Under the pieces are notes generated by a model, which saw only the letters and a list, made by a program, of their open reading frames with translations, ran no database searches and was not told the origin of the DNA. Positions 25,437 through 33,925 of a stretch of 64,000 nt of DNA are shown one piece after another (the stretch's first letter is position 1; every line of letters starts with the position of its first letter). Source of the stretch: Polluticaenibacter yanchengensis (GTDB lineage: Bacteria; Bacteroidota; Bacteroidia; Chitinophagales; Chitinophagaceae); the NCBI GenBank assembly GCA_027854065.1, contig JAQGEF010000016.1, forward strand, positions 30,974 to 94,973, read 5' to 3'. The position numbers and the translations under genes are program-made.

Positions 25437-26531
25437 ATGGGAGTTGTACTAGGCATTATATTTCATTTTCTCGGAGGCTTTGCTTCAGGAAGTTTCTATG
25501 CACCATATAAAAAAGTGAAAGGCTGGAGCTGGGAAACCTTTTGGTTGGTTGGCGGCTTGTTCAGCTGGTTATTTGTTCCTTTTATAGCGGCCTGGCTTAC
25601 CATTCCGGATTTCTGGAGCATTATACAAAGTGCAGATGGCAATACTGTTTGGTATTCATATATTTTTGGCATCCTTTGGGGTATCGGTGGTTTTACTTAC
25701 GGTTTAGGTGTTCGTTACCTGGGTGTATCATTAGGCAGTACTATCATACTCGGTTTATGCATGATTTTCGGCGCCATACTACCTTCCATTTATTACAATT
25801 TTAATCCATCAACCGGAAAAGACAGTTTTACGGACATTGCCACAAATTCCTGGGGACAGGTTGTATTATTAGGTATGGCCGTATGTGTTATTGGTATGAT
25901 CATATGCGGTAAAGCGGGCGTATTAAAAGAAAAGCAAATTGGAGCAACCGCTGATGAATCTCACGGAAAAGCCAGTGACAGTACAGAGTTCAAGTTCGGT
26001 TTAGGCTTAGCTGTGTCCATTGTTTCAGGCATCTTAAGTGCCTGCTTCAACTTTGGCCTGGAAGCCGGTAAACCAATGGCTGATGCCGCAAATGCAGCCT
26101 GGAAAATTGCTAATCCGGAAGCAGGACATGAATTTTTATTTCAAAACAATGTAACATATATCGTGGTATTGTGGGGTGGATTAACCAGTAATGCCATTGG
26201 CTGTTTTATCCTTGCTGGTAAGAATAAATCGTTTGGTGAGTATTTCAAGACCAATGTACCACGTTTAAAAAATATCATTTTTTGTGCTATTGCAGGTACC
26301 ATGTGGTATTTACAGTTCTTCTTCTATGGAATGGGCGAAAGCAAAATGGGGAATGGTGCCAGTTCATGGATACTGCACATGGCATTTATAATTCTTATTG
26401 CCAACGGTGTGGGTTTATTACTTGGCGAGTGGAAAGGCGTAGATAAAAAAGCGAAAAACGCATTATTATTAGGAATCGCAGTAATTATCCTTTCAGTAAT
26501 TATTGTAGGTATAGGGAATAGTTTGAAGTAG
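25437..26531 (+). CDS. rhaT: L-rhamnose/H+ symporter RhaT
   Basis: Inner-membrane importer of L-rhamnose, 364 residues with about ten hydrophobic segments. It starts MGVVLGIIFHFLGGFASGSFYAPYKKVKGWSWETFW and contains GIGGFTYGLGVRYLGVSLGST and GTMWYLQFFFYGMGESKMG, matching RhaT. The start is the ATG at 25437. It heads the same-strand series of rhamnose genes, which supports the substrate assignment. No rhamnose-responsive regulator gene is visible nearby. Confidence 0.95.
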   Translation: MGVVLGIIFHFLGGFASGSFYAPYKKVKGWSWETFWLVGGLFSWLFVPFIAAWLTIPDFWSIIQSADGNTVWYSYIFGILWGIGGFTYGLGVRYLGVSLGSTIILGLCMIFGAILPSIYYNFNPSTGKDSFTDIATNSWGQVVLLGMAVCVIGMIICGKAGVLKEKQIGATADESHGKASDSTEFKFGLGLAVSIVSGILSACFNFGLEAGKPMADAANAAWKIANPEAGHEFLFQNNVTYIVVLWGGLTSNAIGCFILAGKNKSFGEYFKTNVPRLKNIIFCAIAGTMWYLQFFFYGMGESKMGNGASSWILHMAFIILIANGVGLLLGEWKGVDKKAKNALLLGIAVIILSVIIVGIGNSLK

Positions 26532-26566
26532 GGGAAGTATTGATATGCTTCTTAAGAGCAAATTTT

Positions 26567-26700
26567 ACCCACCATAACCCCTCCGAGGAGGGGGCAGAAG
26601 CAAAATAGGGATATTAGGTTGAGTAATTGTAAATAGGCTATTACTCGGGATATATTTTCCCACTTAGACTAATCCCCTCCTTGGAGGGGCAGGGGGGGGT
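26567..26700. repeat. Inverted CCCCTCC-palindrome pair 1
   Basis: Two inverted arms of about 30 bases: 26567-26597 (ACCCACC...CCCCTCCGAGGAGGGGG) and 26671-26700 (TCCCCTCCTTGGAGGGGCAG...). Each arm contains its own palindrome, and the arms enclose about 70 bases without a gene. It lies in the rhaT-rhaEW gap. Confidence 0.8.
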
Positions 26701-26759
26701 ACGCAGATTTAAAAAGAACAATTAAAATAAAATATAAACAAAAACATAAACTAAGACAG

Positions 26760-28874
26760 ATGTCGAACAAAAACTATAAGCACGTTAGCTATTTATGGGA
26801 CGATGCTAAAGCAGCCGAATTAGCAGGCGATGAAGTAGGTTTATTAATTTACCGCAGTAATTTATTAGGCGCAGATTTGCGTTTAACAAACTATGGCGGT
26901 GGTAACACTAGCTGTAAAGCTTTTGCAAAAGATCCTCTAACCGGTCAGGAAACTGAAATCATGTGGGTGAAAGGTAGTGGTGGCGATATCGGTACTTTAA
27001 AAAGAAGCGGTTTAGCTGCATTATATGTTGACCGTCTGCGCAGCTTAAAAAATATTTATCGTGGTGTAGAGTTCGAAGATGAAATGGTGGAATTATTTAA
27101 CCATTGCATTTACGATTTAGCCAGTAAAGCGCCATCTATCGATACGCCTTTACATGGTTTCCTGCCATTCAAACATATCGATCACTTACATCCGGATGCG
27201 GCTATCGCAATTGCTGCCGCTAAAGATGGTAAGCAGATTACACAAGACCTTTTCGGTGGTACCATCGGTTGGGTAGAGTGGAAAAAACCTGGCTTCGAAT
27301 TAGGTTTATCCCTTAAAAAATGTTTAGACGAAAACCCTGGTATCCGTGGTATCATGTTAGGTTCTCACGGTTTATTTACATGGGGCGATACCGCTTATGA
27401 AAGTTATGTAAACACTTTAGACGTTATCGAAAAATGTGCAGAGTATATCGAGAGCAATCTTGGTAAAAAAGGACCTGTTTTCGGTGGTCAGAAAATCGAA
27501 TCTTTACCAAAAGAGCAACGTTTAAGTCAGGCCGCTTCATTAGCGCCAATTTTACGTGGTTTTACCAGCAGCAAGCAAAAAATGGTAGGTCACTTTACCG
27601 ATGATGACCGTGTTTTACAATTCATCAACAGTAACGATTTAGACCGTTTAGCACCATTAGGTACCAGCTGCCCGGACCATTTCTTACGTACTAAAATCAG
27701 TCCGTTAGTACTGGAATTAGCACCAAACGAAGACTTAAGCGATGTTGCGGCTATCAAAGCTAAATTAGCACCGGCTTTCGAAGCTTACCGTGCTATGTAC
27801 ACAGAATATTACAACACTTGCAAACACGATAACAGCCCTGCTATCCGCGATACCAATCCGGTAGTAATTCTTTATCCGGGTGTAGGTATGTTTACTTTCA
27901 GCAAGGATAAACAAACGACCCGCGTAGCTGCAGAATTTTATACCAACGCTATTAATGTAATGCGTGGTGCAGAAGCTATCAGCGAGTATACTTCTTTACC
28001 TCGTCAGGAAGCTTTCGATATCGAATACTGGTTATTGGAAGAGGCTAAATTACAACGCATGCCTAAGCCAAAATCTTTAAGCGGTCGTATCGCTTTAATT
28101 ACCGGTAGTGCCGGTGGTATTGGTAAGGCTATTGCACACAAGTTTGTACAGGAAGGTGCCGTGGTTGTATTAAACGACATCAACCAGGAGCGTTTAGACG
28201 AAGCCGTTGCTGAGTTTACAGCTGCTTATGGTAAAGATTCAGTAGCTGCTACTTTGTTAAACGTTACAGACGAAGCGTCTTCTGCTGCTGCTTTCGATGC
28301 TGCTGCTTTGGCCTTTGGTGGGGTGGATATTGTAGTAAACAATGCCGGTATCAGTATTTCTAAATCTATAGCAGAGCACACTTTAGAAGAGTGGGATCGC
28401 TTATATGATATCTTAGTAAAAGGTCAGTTCATCGTTTCTAAAGCCGGTGTTGCGGTATTACGCAAGCAAGGTTTTGGTGGCGATATCATCAATATCGTAT
28501 CTAAAAATGCGGTAGTGGCTGGTCCTAATAACCCAGGTTATGGTTCTGCAAAAGCAGCACAGGCGCACCTTACACGTTTATTGGCTGCTGAATTGGGTGC
28601 CGATAAAATCCGTGTAAACACTGTAAACCCTGATGCCGTTATTGCCAACAGTAATATCTGGGCAGGTGGCTGGGCAGAAGGTCGTGCAAAAGCTTACGGT
28701 ATTACTGTAGACGAATTGCCGGCTTACTACGCTAAGCGTACATTGCTTAACGAAATCATTTTACCGGAAGACATCGCTAATGCATGTTTCGCTTTCGTAG
28801 GTGGTTTGTTAGGCAAATCTACCGGTAACGCCTTAAATGTTGACGGTGGTGTAGCGATGGGCTTCTATCGTTAA
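26760..28874 (+). CDS. rhaEW: Rhamnulose-1-P aldolase / lactaldehyde dehydrogenase fusion
   Basis: A bifunctional enzyme of 704 residues. The N-terminal part (about 1-420) is a class II aldolase/adducin-type domain that would cleave L-rhamnulose-1-phosphate to DHAP and L-lactaldehyde; PLHGFLPFKHIDHLHPDA carries the metal histidines. The C-terminal part (from about 440) is a short-chain dehydrogenase with the GSAGGIGKA nucleotide-binding motif and a YGSAK active site (YxxxK near residue 594), expected to oxidise lactaldehyde to L-lactate. Fusions of this type are known from Bacillus and many Bacteroidota. Codon use is strongly biased toward TTA/CGT/GGT, suggesting high expression. Downstream LutABC would consume the lactate. 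Confidence 0.95.
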   Translation: MSNKNYKHVSYLWDDAKAAELAGDEVGLLIYRSNLLGADLRLTNYGGGNTSCKAFAKDPLTGQETEIMWVKGSGGDIGTLKRSGLAALYVDRLRSLKNIYRGVEFEDEMVELFNHCIYDLASKAPSIDTPLHGFLPFKHIDHLHPDAAIAIAAAKDGKQITQDLFGGTIGWVEWKKPGFELGLSLKKCLDENPGIRGIMLGSHGLFTWGDTAYESYVNTLDVIEKCAEYIESNLGKKGPVFGGQKIESLPKEQRLSQAASLAPILRGFTSSKQKMVGHFTDDDRVLQFINSNDLDRLAPLGTSCPDHFLRTKISPLVLELAPNEDLSDVAAIKAKLAPAFEAYRAMYTEYYNTCKHDNSPAIRDTNPVVILYPGVGMFTFSKDKQTTRVAAEFYTNAINVMRGAEAISEYTSLPRQEAFDIEYWLLEEAKLQRMPKPKSLSGRIALITGSAGGIGKAIAHKFVQEGAVVVLNDINQERLDEAVAEFTAAYGKDSVAATLLNVTDEASSAAAFDAAALAFGGVDIVVNNAGISISKSIAEHTLEEWDRLYDILVKGQFIVSKAGVAVLRKQGFGGDIINIVSKNAVVAGPNNPGYGSAKAAQAHLTRLLAAELGADKIRVNTVNPDAVIANSNIWAGGWAEGRAKAYGITVDELPAYYAKRTLLNEIILPEDIANACFAFVGGLLGKSTGNALNVDGGVAMGFYR

Positions 28875-28938
28875 TATATGTGGCAAATAGGGTTTAGTGA
28901 AAGCTATTACTCAAAAGCCAAATCAACTCATACGCTTG

Positions 28939-28968
28939 TCCCCTTCCCGGAGGGGCAGGGGTGGGTTG
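28939..28968. repeat. Single CCCCTCC-type palindrome arm
   Basis: CCCCTTCCCGGAGGGGCAG... followed by GGGTGGG. It is the same arm type as the right arms of the paired elements, about 65 bases after rhaEW. Confidence 0.7.
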
Positions 28969-28993
28969 TATTTAAAAAGTTCTTTGACTTTCT

Positions 28994-29115
28994 GGGGCTC
29001 TCATCATCAGATACTTTATTGAGCTTTGGTTCGGCGTACTTAGGGGTTCGCTCCGCTCCGTGCTTCGTTGCACTTGCACCAGCCGCTAAGGCGGCTGCCC
29101 ACGCATGCCGCAGCC
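28994..29115 (+). repeat. Structured intergenic repeat, copy D
   Basis: GGGGCT start, arm of about 31 nt, main stem CGGCGT/ATGCCG plus GGG/CCC, hairpin GTGC...GCAC, then hairpin AGCCGC-TAAG-GCGGCT, ending CAGCC. Same orientation as rhaEW. Confidence 0.85.
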
Positions 29116-29160
29116 ATTCAGCAGTAGAATTTCTATTTGGCTTTGTCAATCTGGTGGACT

Positions 29161-29440
29161 AAACCCACCCCAACCCCTCCCAGGAGGGGAGAGGCGTTTT
29201 CTGTGTTTAGTTTATAAGTAAATAGTAGATGAACTATTGTTGTATTTATAACCCTGAAAGGGTTAAATGTTTATAGAAAATAAATTGCGAATATTACATT
29301 CGACCCTGATGGGGTCGTATATTATTCTATATGTTTTTTCATTCTATAAACATAAGATACTTTCAGCATCTTTCTAAAGTTTGTAAAATAGCCTATCATC
29401 GCATAGGCTTATCCCCTCCTTGGAGGGGCAGGGGGTGGGT
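29161..29440. repeat. Inverted CCCCTCC-palindrome pair 2
   Basis: Left arm 29161-29197 (ACCCACCCCAACCCCTCCC...) and right arm 29411-29440 (TCCCCTCCTTGGAGGGGCAG...) are inverted copies. They enclose about 210 bases that contain two further small palindromes. Confidence 0.8.
29250..29353. repeat. Nested CCCTGA palindromes with flanking inverted repeat
   Basis: AACCCTGAAAGGGTT (29250-29264) and CGACCCTGATGGGGTCG (29301-29317) are two related palindromes. The second is enclosed by a perfect 12-base inverted repeat, ATGTTTATAGAA (29267-29278) and its complement (29342-29353). Confidence 0.75.
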
Positions 29441-29473
29441 AGAAAATGTTCAATAGTATTACAAATGATGATG

Positions 29474-29599
29474 GGCTGCGGCATGGCGTTGGTGGCGGCC
29501 TTAGCCGCCAGTACAAGCGCCTTTGCGCGCAGTACCGAGCGTAGCGGAGCCATAAGAACGCCGGACAAATGTTGATTAAAAACAAATGTTCAGAGCCCC
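29474..29599 (-). repeat. Structured intergenic repeat, copy E
   Basis: Reads on the minus strand. 29 nt arm, stem GGCGTT/AACGCC with TGG/CCA, hairpin GCGC...GCGC within GTAC...GTAC, second hairpin GGCGGC-TAAG-GCCGCC, end CAGCC. Opposite orientation to rhaEW and rhaI. Confidence 0.85.
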
Positions 29600-29655
29600 A
29601 AAAAGGGATTCCTTTTTTAAGTAGAAAACAACTTATCCGAATTCCTATAAAATGT

Positions 29656-29688
29656 ATTTGACGTAGCCTTGTGCTGCGTCAAATTTTT
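29656..29688 (+). terminator. Terminator-like hairpin in the rhaI leader
   Basis: A 12 bp stem ATTTGACGTAGC/GCTGCGTCAAAT (one G-U) with loop CTTGT is followed by TTTTTG. It ends about 67 bases before the rhaI start codon. It may terminate upstream transcripts or act as an attenuator. Confidence 0.65.
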
Positions 29689-29754
29689 GTATTTCTCTCA
29701 CAGTTTAGTCAATTACCTTTAAGGAGTGAATCAACTAAACAAAATACATGCACT

Positions 29755-31029
29755 ATGATTTTAGATAAAAATATTATAGCGGAACATAACGATCAATTAT
29801 TGGCAGACCATAAACGTCGTTTCGATTTTTTGGCAGCTGATATTCCGAATGTTGAAGCGGTTTTAGATAAATTGGTAGCATTTAATATTGCTATTCCAAG
29901 TTGGGCATTGGGTACCGGTGGTACACGTTTTGGCCGTTTTAGCGGTGGTGGCGAACCTCGTAGCCTTGAGGAAAAAATTGACGATGTTGGTTTATTGCAT
30001 GCGTTAAACCGTAGCAGTAATTCCATTTCATTACATATTCCATGGGATATTCCGGGCAATACAGCAGCTATTATAGAGCATGCCAAACAGCATGGTTTGC
30101 ATTTTGATGCGGTTAATTCTAACACATTTCAGGATCAGCCAAACCAGGCATTAAGTTACAAACATGGTAGCTTACACCACACCGATAAAGGGGTGCGTCA
30201 GTTAGCTATTGATCATAATATTGAAGTTATAAAATACGGTGAAGCTTTAGGCAGTAAGGCTTTAAGCGTATGGCTGGCAGATGGTAGCAGCTTCCCTGGA
30301 CAAATAAATATGCGCAATGCATTTAACAATACCCACGAAAGTTTACAGGCTATTTACGATGCTTTACCGGAAGACTGGAAAGTATTGATAGAGTACAAAC
30401 CGTACGAACCATATTTCTATTCTACCACCATTGGTGATTGGGGACAATCATATTTGTTGGCTAGTAAGCTTGGTAAAAAAGCAACCACATTGGTAGATTT
30501 AGGTCACCACTTACCAAACACCAACATAGAGCAAATTGTTGCTTTATTGTTGAGCGAAGGTAAACTGGGTGGTTTCCATTTTAATGATAGCAAATACGGT
30601 GATGATGACCTGACAACAGGTAGCATTAACCCGTACAAACTCTTCTTAATTTTTAACGAATTAGTGGAAGGGTTGGATGCCAAAGGCATTAACCATGCAA
30701 CAGGTTTAAGCTGGATGATTGACGAAAGTCATAATATAAAAGATCCTTTGGAAGATTTATTAATGGCGGTTGAAGCTATTAAAATTTCTTATGCCCAGGC
30801 CTTAATCGTTGATACACCTGCATTGAAAGCGGCACAAGCTGAAAACGATGTAGTTGTAGCAGAAGGCTTATTGCAACATGCATACCGTACAGATGTACGT
30901 GCACTGGTAGCAGAAGCACGTTTGAGAGCAGGTGCAGCATTGAACCCGGTTAAACTTTACCGTGATGCAGCTGTAAGAAGCACATTGATTGGTGAGCGTG
31001 GTGCAAACACCGTAGCGACAGGATTGTAA
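29755..31029 (+). CDS. rhaI: L-rhamnose isomerase, RhaI type
   Basis: A metal-dependent TIM-barrel sugar isomerase of 424 residues converting L-rhamnose to L-rhamnulose; cytoplasmic. Visible family features are WALGTGGTRFGRFSGGGEPR near residue 50, LIEYKPYEPYFYSTTIGDWGQ (metal ligand region), TLVDLGHHLPNTNIEQI and GGFHFNDSKYGDDDL. It belongs to the broad-specificity RhaI group rather than the E. coli RhaA family. The ATG at 29755 is chosen; the frame upstream runs back through the leader hairpin. Followed by rhaB. Confidence 0.93.
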   Translation: MILDKNIIAEHNDQLLADHKRRFDFLAADIPNVEAVLDKLVAFNIAIPSWALGTGGTRFGRFSGGGEPRSLEEKIDDVGLLHALNRSSNSISLHIPWDIPGNTAAIIEHAKQHGLHFDAVNSNTFQDQPNQALSYKHGSLHHTDKGVRQLAIDHNIEVIKYGEALGSKALSVWLADGSSFPGQINMRNAFNNTHESLQAIYDALPEDWKVLIEYKPYEPYFYSTTIGDWGQSYLLASKLGKKATTLVDLGHHLPNTNIEQIVALLLSEGKLGGFHFNDSKYGDDDLTTGSINPYKLFLIFNELVEGLDAKGINHATGLSWMIDESHNIKDPLEDLLMAVEAIKISYAQALIVDTPALKAAQAENDVVVAEGLLQHAYRTDVRALVAEARLRAGAALNPVKLYRDAAVRSTLIGERGANTVATGL

Positions 31030-31034
31030 TGGAC

Positions 31035-31177
31035 AAACCCACCCCAACCCCTCCAAGGAGGGGAGAGGAGTTTTAGATAAAGTTTTTTTCAGTAATACTT
31101 AAAATCCTTTTTGCAATTACTTAAGAAAATATTTATCGAATACGCTCATTCCCTCCTTGGAGGGGCAGGAGTGGGTC
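31035..31177. repeat. Inverted CCCCTCC-palindrome pair 3
   Basis: Left arm 31035-31070 (AACCCACCCCAACCCCTCC...) and right arm 31149-31177 (CCCTCCTTGGAGGGGCAGG...) enclose about 80 bases. It begins six bases after the rhaI stop. Confidence 0.8.
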
Positions 31178-31188
31178 AAAAATACTAA

Positions 31189-31226
31189 AAAAGGGTAGCG
31201 TAAGCAATGGTTTGCGCTATCCTTTT
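31189..31226 (+). terminator. Terminator-like hairpin in the rhaB leader
   Basis: Stem AAAAGGGTAGCG/CGCTATCCTTTT (one G-U) ends 23 bases before the rhaB ATG. A T-run is present only within the 3' arm, so termination strength is uncertain. Confidence 0.5.
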
Positions 31227-31249
31227 AAACTATAAAAAGGATATTGAGG

Positions 31250-32596
31250 ATGGCTAATAAAATACCGGTCATAGCAATTTTTGATGTGGGTAAAACCAAT
31301 AAAAAATTGTTTTTGTTTGACGAGCAGTATCAATTAGTTTTTGAGCGTACGGCAAAGTTTAACGAAACTGTAGATGAGGATGGTGATCCGTGTGAAAACC
31401 TGGAAAGCCTGCGTTTATCAGTATTTGACTCTTTGAGAGAGGTTTTTAGTAAGGATATTTATGATATAAAAGCCATTAGTTTTTCTACTTATGGTGCCAG
31501 CTTTGTGTACCTTGATGAACAAGGTCAGCCATTGACGCCATTGTACAATTATTTGAAAGAGTATCCTAAAGAAATCAGTGATACCTTTTACAAAAAATAT
31601 GGTGGAGAAGATTTGGTAAGCAATGAAACAGCATCGCCTGTTTTAGGCAGTTTAAATTCAGGATTGCAATTGTACAGAATAAAAGAAGAGCGCCCTGAAT
31701 TGTTTGCCAGAATTAAATATGCATTACACTTACCACAATACATGAGCTACTTACTATCCGGAACTGCATATAGCGAGTTGACCAGTATAGGTTGTCATAC
31801 ATTGTTGTGGGATTTTAATAAAGCGCAATATCATAACTGGGTAACGGGTGAAGGATTAGAGCCAAAGTTAGCGCCAATTGTGGCTTGCGATACAGTGACG
31901 AAGCCGGCATTTGGCGGTGATTATAAAGTAGGCGTAGGGTTACATGACAGCTCTGCTGCATTGATCCCATACCTGGTTAATTTTCATGAACCGTTTTTGT
32001 TGATCTCTACCGGCACATGGTGCATCAGCTTAAATCCTTTTAATAACACTCCACTAACACCGGGAGAGTTAAAACAGGATTGTTTGTGTTATTTAAGCTA
32101 CAAGGGAAATGCTGTAAAAGCATCCCGTTTGTTTGCCGGTTATGAGCATGAACAACAAACCAAACGCCTGGCACAACATTTTAAAATATCTCCTTCGTTT
32201 TATAAGCATATTGCCTATAATCCGGAAACGATAGATCAATTAAAAGCGCTTAATCGGTCGGCAGAGTTTGCTGACAGGGATTTGGACAGTTTTGCAAATA
32301 TTGATGAAGCTTATCATCAATTGATCATTGATTTGGTAGAGAAGCAAATTGTGTCAAGCCAGTTAGTACTGAATGGTGCGCCTGTCAGCAGAATTTTTGT
32401 AGATGGTGGTTTTAGTAAAAATCCTATTTACATGAATTTACTGGCTAAAGCATTTCCAAAGATTGAAGTATATGCGGCATCTGTAGCACAGGCGACATCT
32501 GTAGGTACGGCTTTAAGCATTCATCAGCATTGGAATAGTAAACCAATTCCAAACGATATGATTCAGTTAAAGTATTATGCGATACCGCATGTGTAG
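31250..32596 (+). CDS. rhaB: L-rhamnulokinase (FGGY family)
   Basis: Phosphorylates L-rhamnulose to rhamnulose-1-phosphate with ATP. It has 448 residues in two FGGY domains. The N-terminal phosphate-binding region is AIFDVGKTNKKLFLFDE, LISTGTWCISLNPF is mid-protein, and the C-terminal adenosine motif is FVDGGFSKNPIYMNLLAKAFP. The ATG at 31250 is preferred over a TTG two codons earlier. Membership of the rhamnulokinase branch comes mainly from the operon context; another ketose kinase is possible on sequence alone. Confidence 0.9.
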   Translation: MANKIPVIAIFDVGKTNKKLFLFDEQYQLVFERTAKFNETVDEDGDPCENLESLRLSVFDSLREVFSKDIYDIKAISFSTYGASFVYLDEQGQPLTPLYNYLKEYPKEISDTFYKKYGGEDLVSNETASPVLGSLNSGLQLYRIKEERPELFARIKYALHLPQYMSYLLSGTAYSELTSIGCHTLLWDFNKAQYHNWVTGEGLEPKLAPIVACDTVTKPAFGGDYKVGVGLHDSSAALIPYLVNFHEPFLLISTGTWCISLNPFNNTPLTPGELKQDCLCYLSYKGNAVKASRLFAGYEHEQQTKRLAQHFKISPSFYKHIAYNPETIDQLKALNRSAEFADRDLDSFANIDEAYHQLIIDLVEKQIVSSQLVLNGAPVSRIFVDGGFSKNPIYMNLLAKAFPKIEVYAASVAQATSVGTALSIHQHWNSKPIPNDMIQLKYYAIPHV

Positions 32597-32655
32597 AATG
32601 AATAGAATTGGCAGTTGTTGGTTGACAGTTGATAGCTGATAGTTAAAATGTCGCA

Positions 32656-33062
32656 GTCATTTTGAAGCGTGAAAGTTGAGGTAATCCAGTGATGAATTCC
32701 TCTATATTGTGGAAGGAACTTTCTTCGCTGCGCTCAGAAATTGAAGTGAGATTCTTCGCTACGCTCAGAATGACGTTTGAGTGTTGAGAACTGTTATTAT
32801 TCGCAGGTCATTTTGACGAGGTGAAATTGAAGTTCTTTTGAAATTGCGGTAATCCGAGGAAAAATCCCCTTGTAATAATTGGGAGTACTTTCTTCACTGC
32901 GTTCAGAAGTAGGAATGAGATTCTTCGCTACGCTCAGAATGACGATTACGTGTTGAGGAGTGTCAATAAAGAGTAGTCATTTTGACGATGCTAAATGGTG
33001 ACTGAATTGAAATTGAGGTAATCTCTGTCTTAGTATGGAGAATATTTTCTTAGAATGAGATT
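32656..33062. repeat. GTCATTTTGA-bounded repeat block 1
   Basis: Two clear units (32656-32774 and 32807-32943) and one decayed unit (from 32976) fill most of the 511-base gap before lutA. Each unit starts GTCATTTTGA and ends TCAGAATGAC, its near complement. Each contains TTCTTCGCTACGCTCAGAA-like segments. No gene is seen. Confidence 0.8.
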
Positions 33063-33107
33063 TAAGTGGTGAGAGATATGGTGGTAAAAAAATATAAAGT
33101 TTGAACA

Positions 33108-33845
33108 ATGAAAGTAGGATTATTTATACCGTGTTATGTGGATCAGTTTTATCCGAATGTAGCTATTGCTACGTTACAGTTATTGGAGAAACATGGCTGT
33201 GAAGTGGTATTCCCATTGAAGCAAACCTGCTGTGGTCAGCCAATGGCTAATAGCGGTTACGAGCATTTAACAGGTGGTTGTAACGAAAACTTTATAGATA
33301 ATTTTGATGTGCCTGTGGACTATATTGTTTGTCCAAGTGGTAGTTGTTTGCTACATGTAAAAGAACATTTACATGCTGAAACCAGACATGAAGCAGCAAA
33401 AGCTATACGTGGAAAATTATATGAGTTAACAGAGTTTTTGGTAGATGTGTTACATGTAAAGAATCTGAAAGCATCTTTCCCTCATAAAGTAGGCGTACAC
33501 CAAAGCTGCCACGGACAGCGGGGATTGAAGATTTCATCTATGACAGAATTAGTAGCCCCATATTTTTCTAAACCAGAGTCACTTTTGAATCTCGTGGAAG
33601 GCATTGAACTGATAGAACTTGATAGAAAAGATGAGTGTTGCGGATTCGGTGGAACATTTTGTGTTGCGGAAGAAGCTGTTAGTGCAAAAATGGGAAAGGA
33701 TAGAATTAAAGACCATCTGAAACACGAAGCTGAATTTATAACCGGTGCAGATATGAGTTGCCTGATGCATTTGCAAGGTATTTTAAAACGTCAGGGTAGC
33801 AAGGTAGAAGTCAAGCATATTGCTGAGATTTTGAATGCCGGGTAA
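33108..33845 (+). CDS. lutA: Lactate utilization protein A
   Basis: A 245-residue Fe-S/CCG-domain protein, part of the LutABC complex that oxidises L-lactate to pyruvate. Two cysteine-rich motifs are visible: QTCCGQPMANSG near residue 40 and DECCGFGGTFCVAEE near residue 178, with HQSCHGQRG between them. The start MKVGLFIPCYVDQFYPN is typical. It follows the rhamnose genes on the same strand, which supports disposal of lactate formed from rhamnose. The 0.5 kb repeat block upstream may mean a separate promoter. Confidence 0.95.
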   Translation: MKVGLFIPCYVDQFYPNVAIATLQLLEKHGCEVVFPLKQTCCGQPMANSGYEHLTGGCNENFIDNFDVPVDYIVCPSGSCLLHVKEHLHAETRHEAAKAIRGKLYELTEFLVDVLHVKNLKASFPHKVGVHQSCHGQRGLKISSMTELVAPYFSKPESLLNLVEGIELIELDRKDECCGFGGTFCVAEEAVSAKMGKDRIKDHLKHEAEFITGADMSCLMHLQGILKRQGSKVEVKHIAEILNAG

Positions 33846-33925
33846 GGCGATTTAATTTAACCACGAAATGGCTGCGAATGAAATTGATTTCGTGTACCCG
33901 TGGTGAAAGACTAAAAAGAACAACT

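Noticed and set aside
28928-29162. Open frames of 73-94 codons on both strands downstream of rhaEW
   Set aside because: They are produced by the GC-rich palindromic arm and repeat copy D; no coding features.
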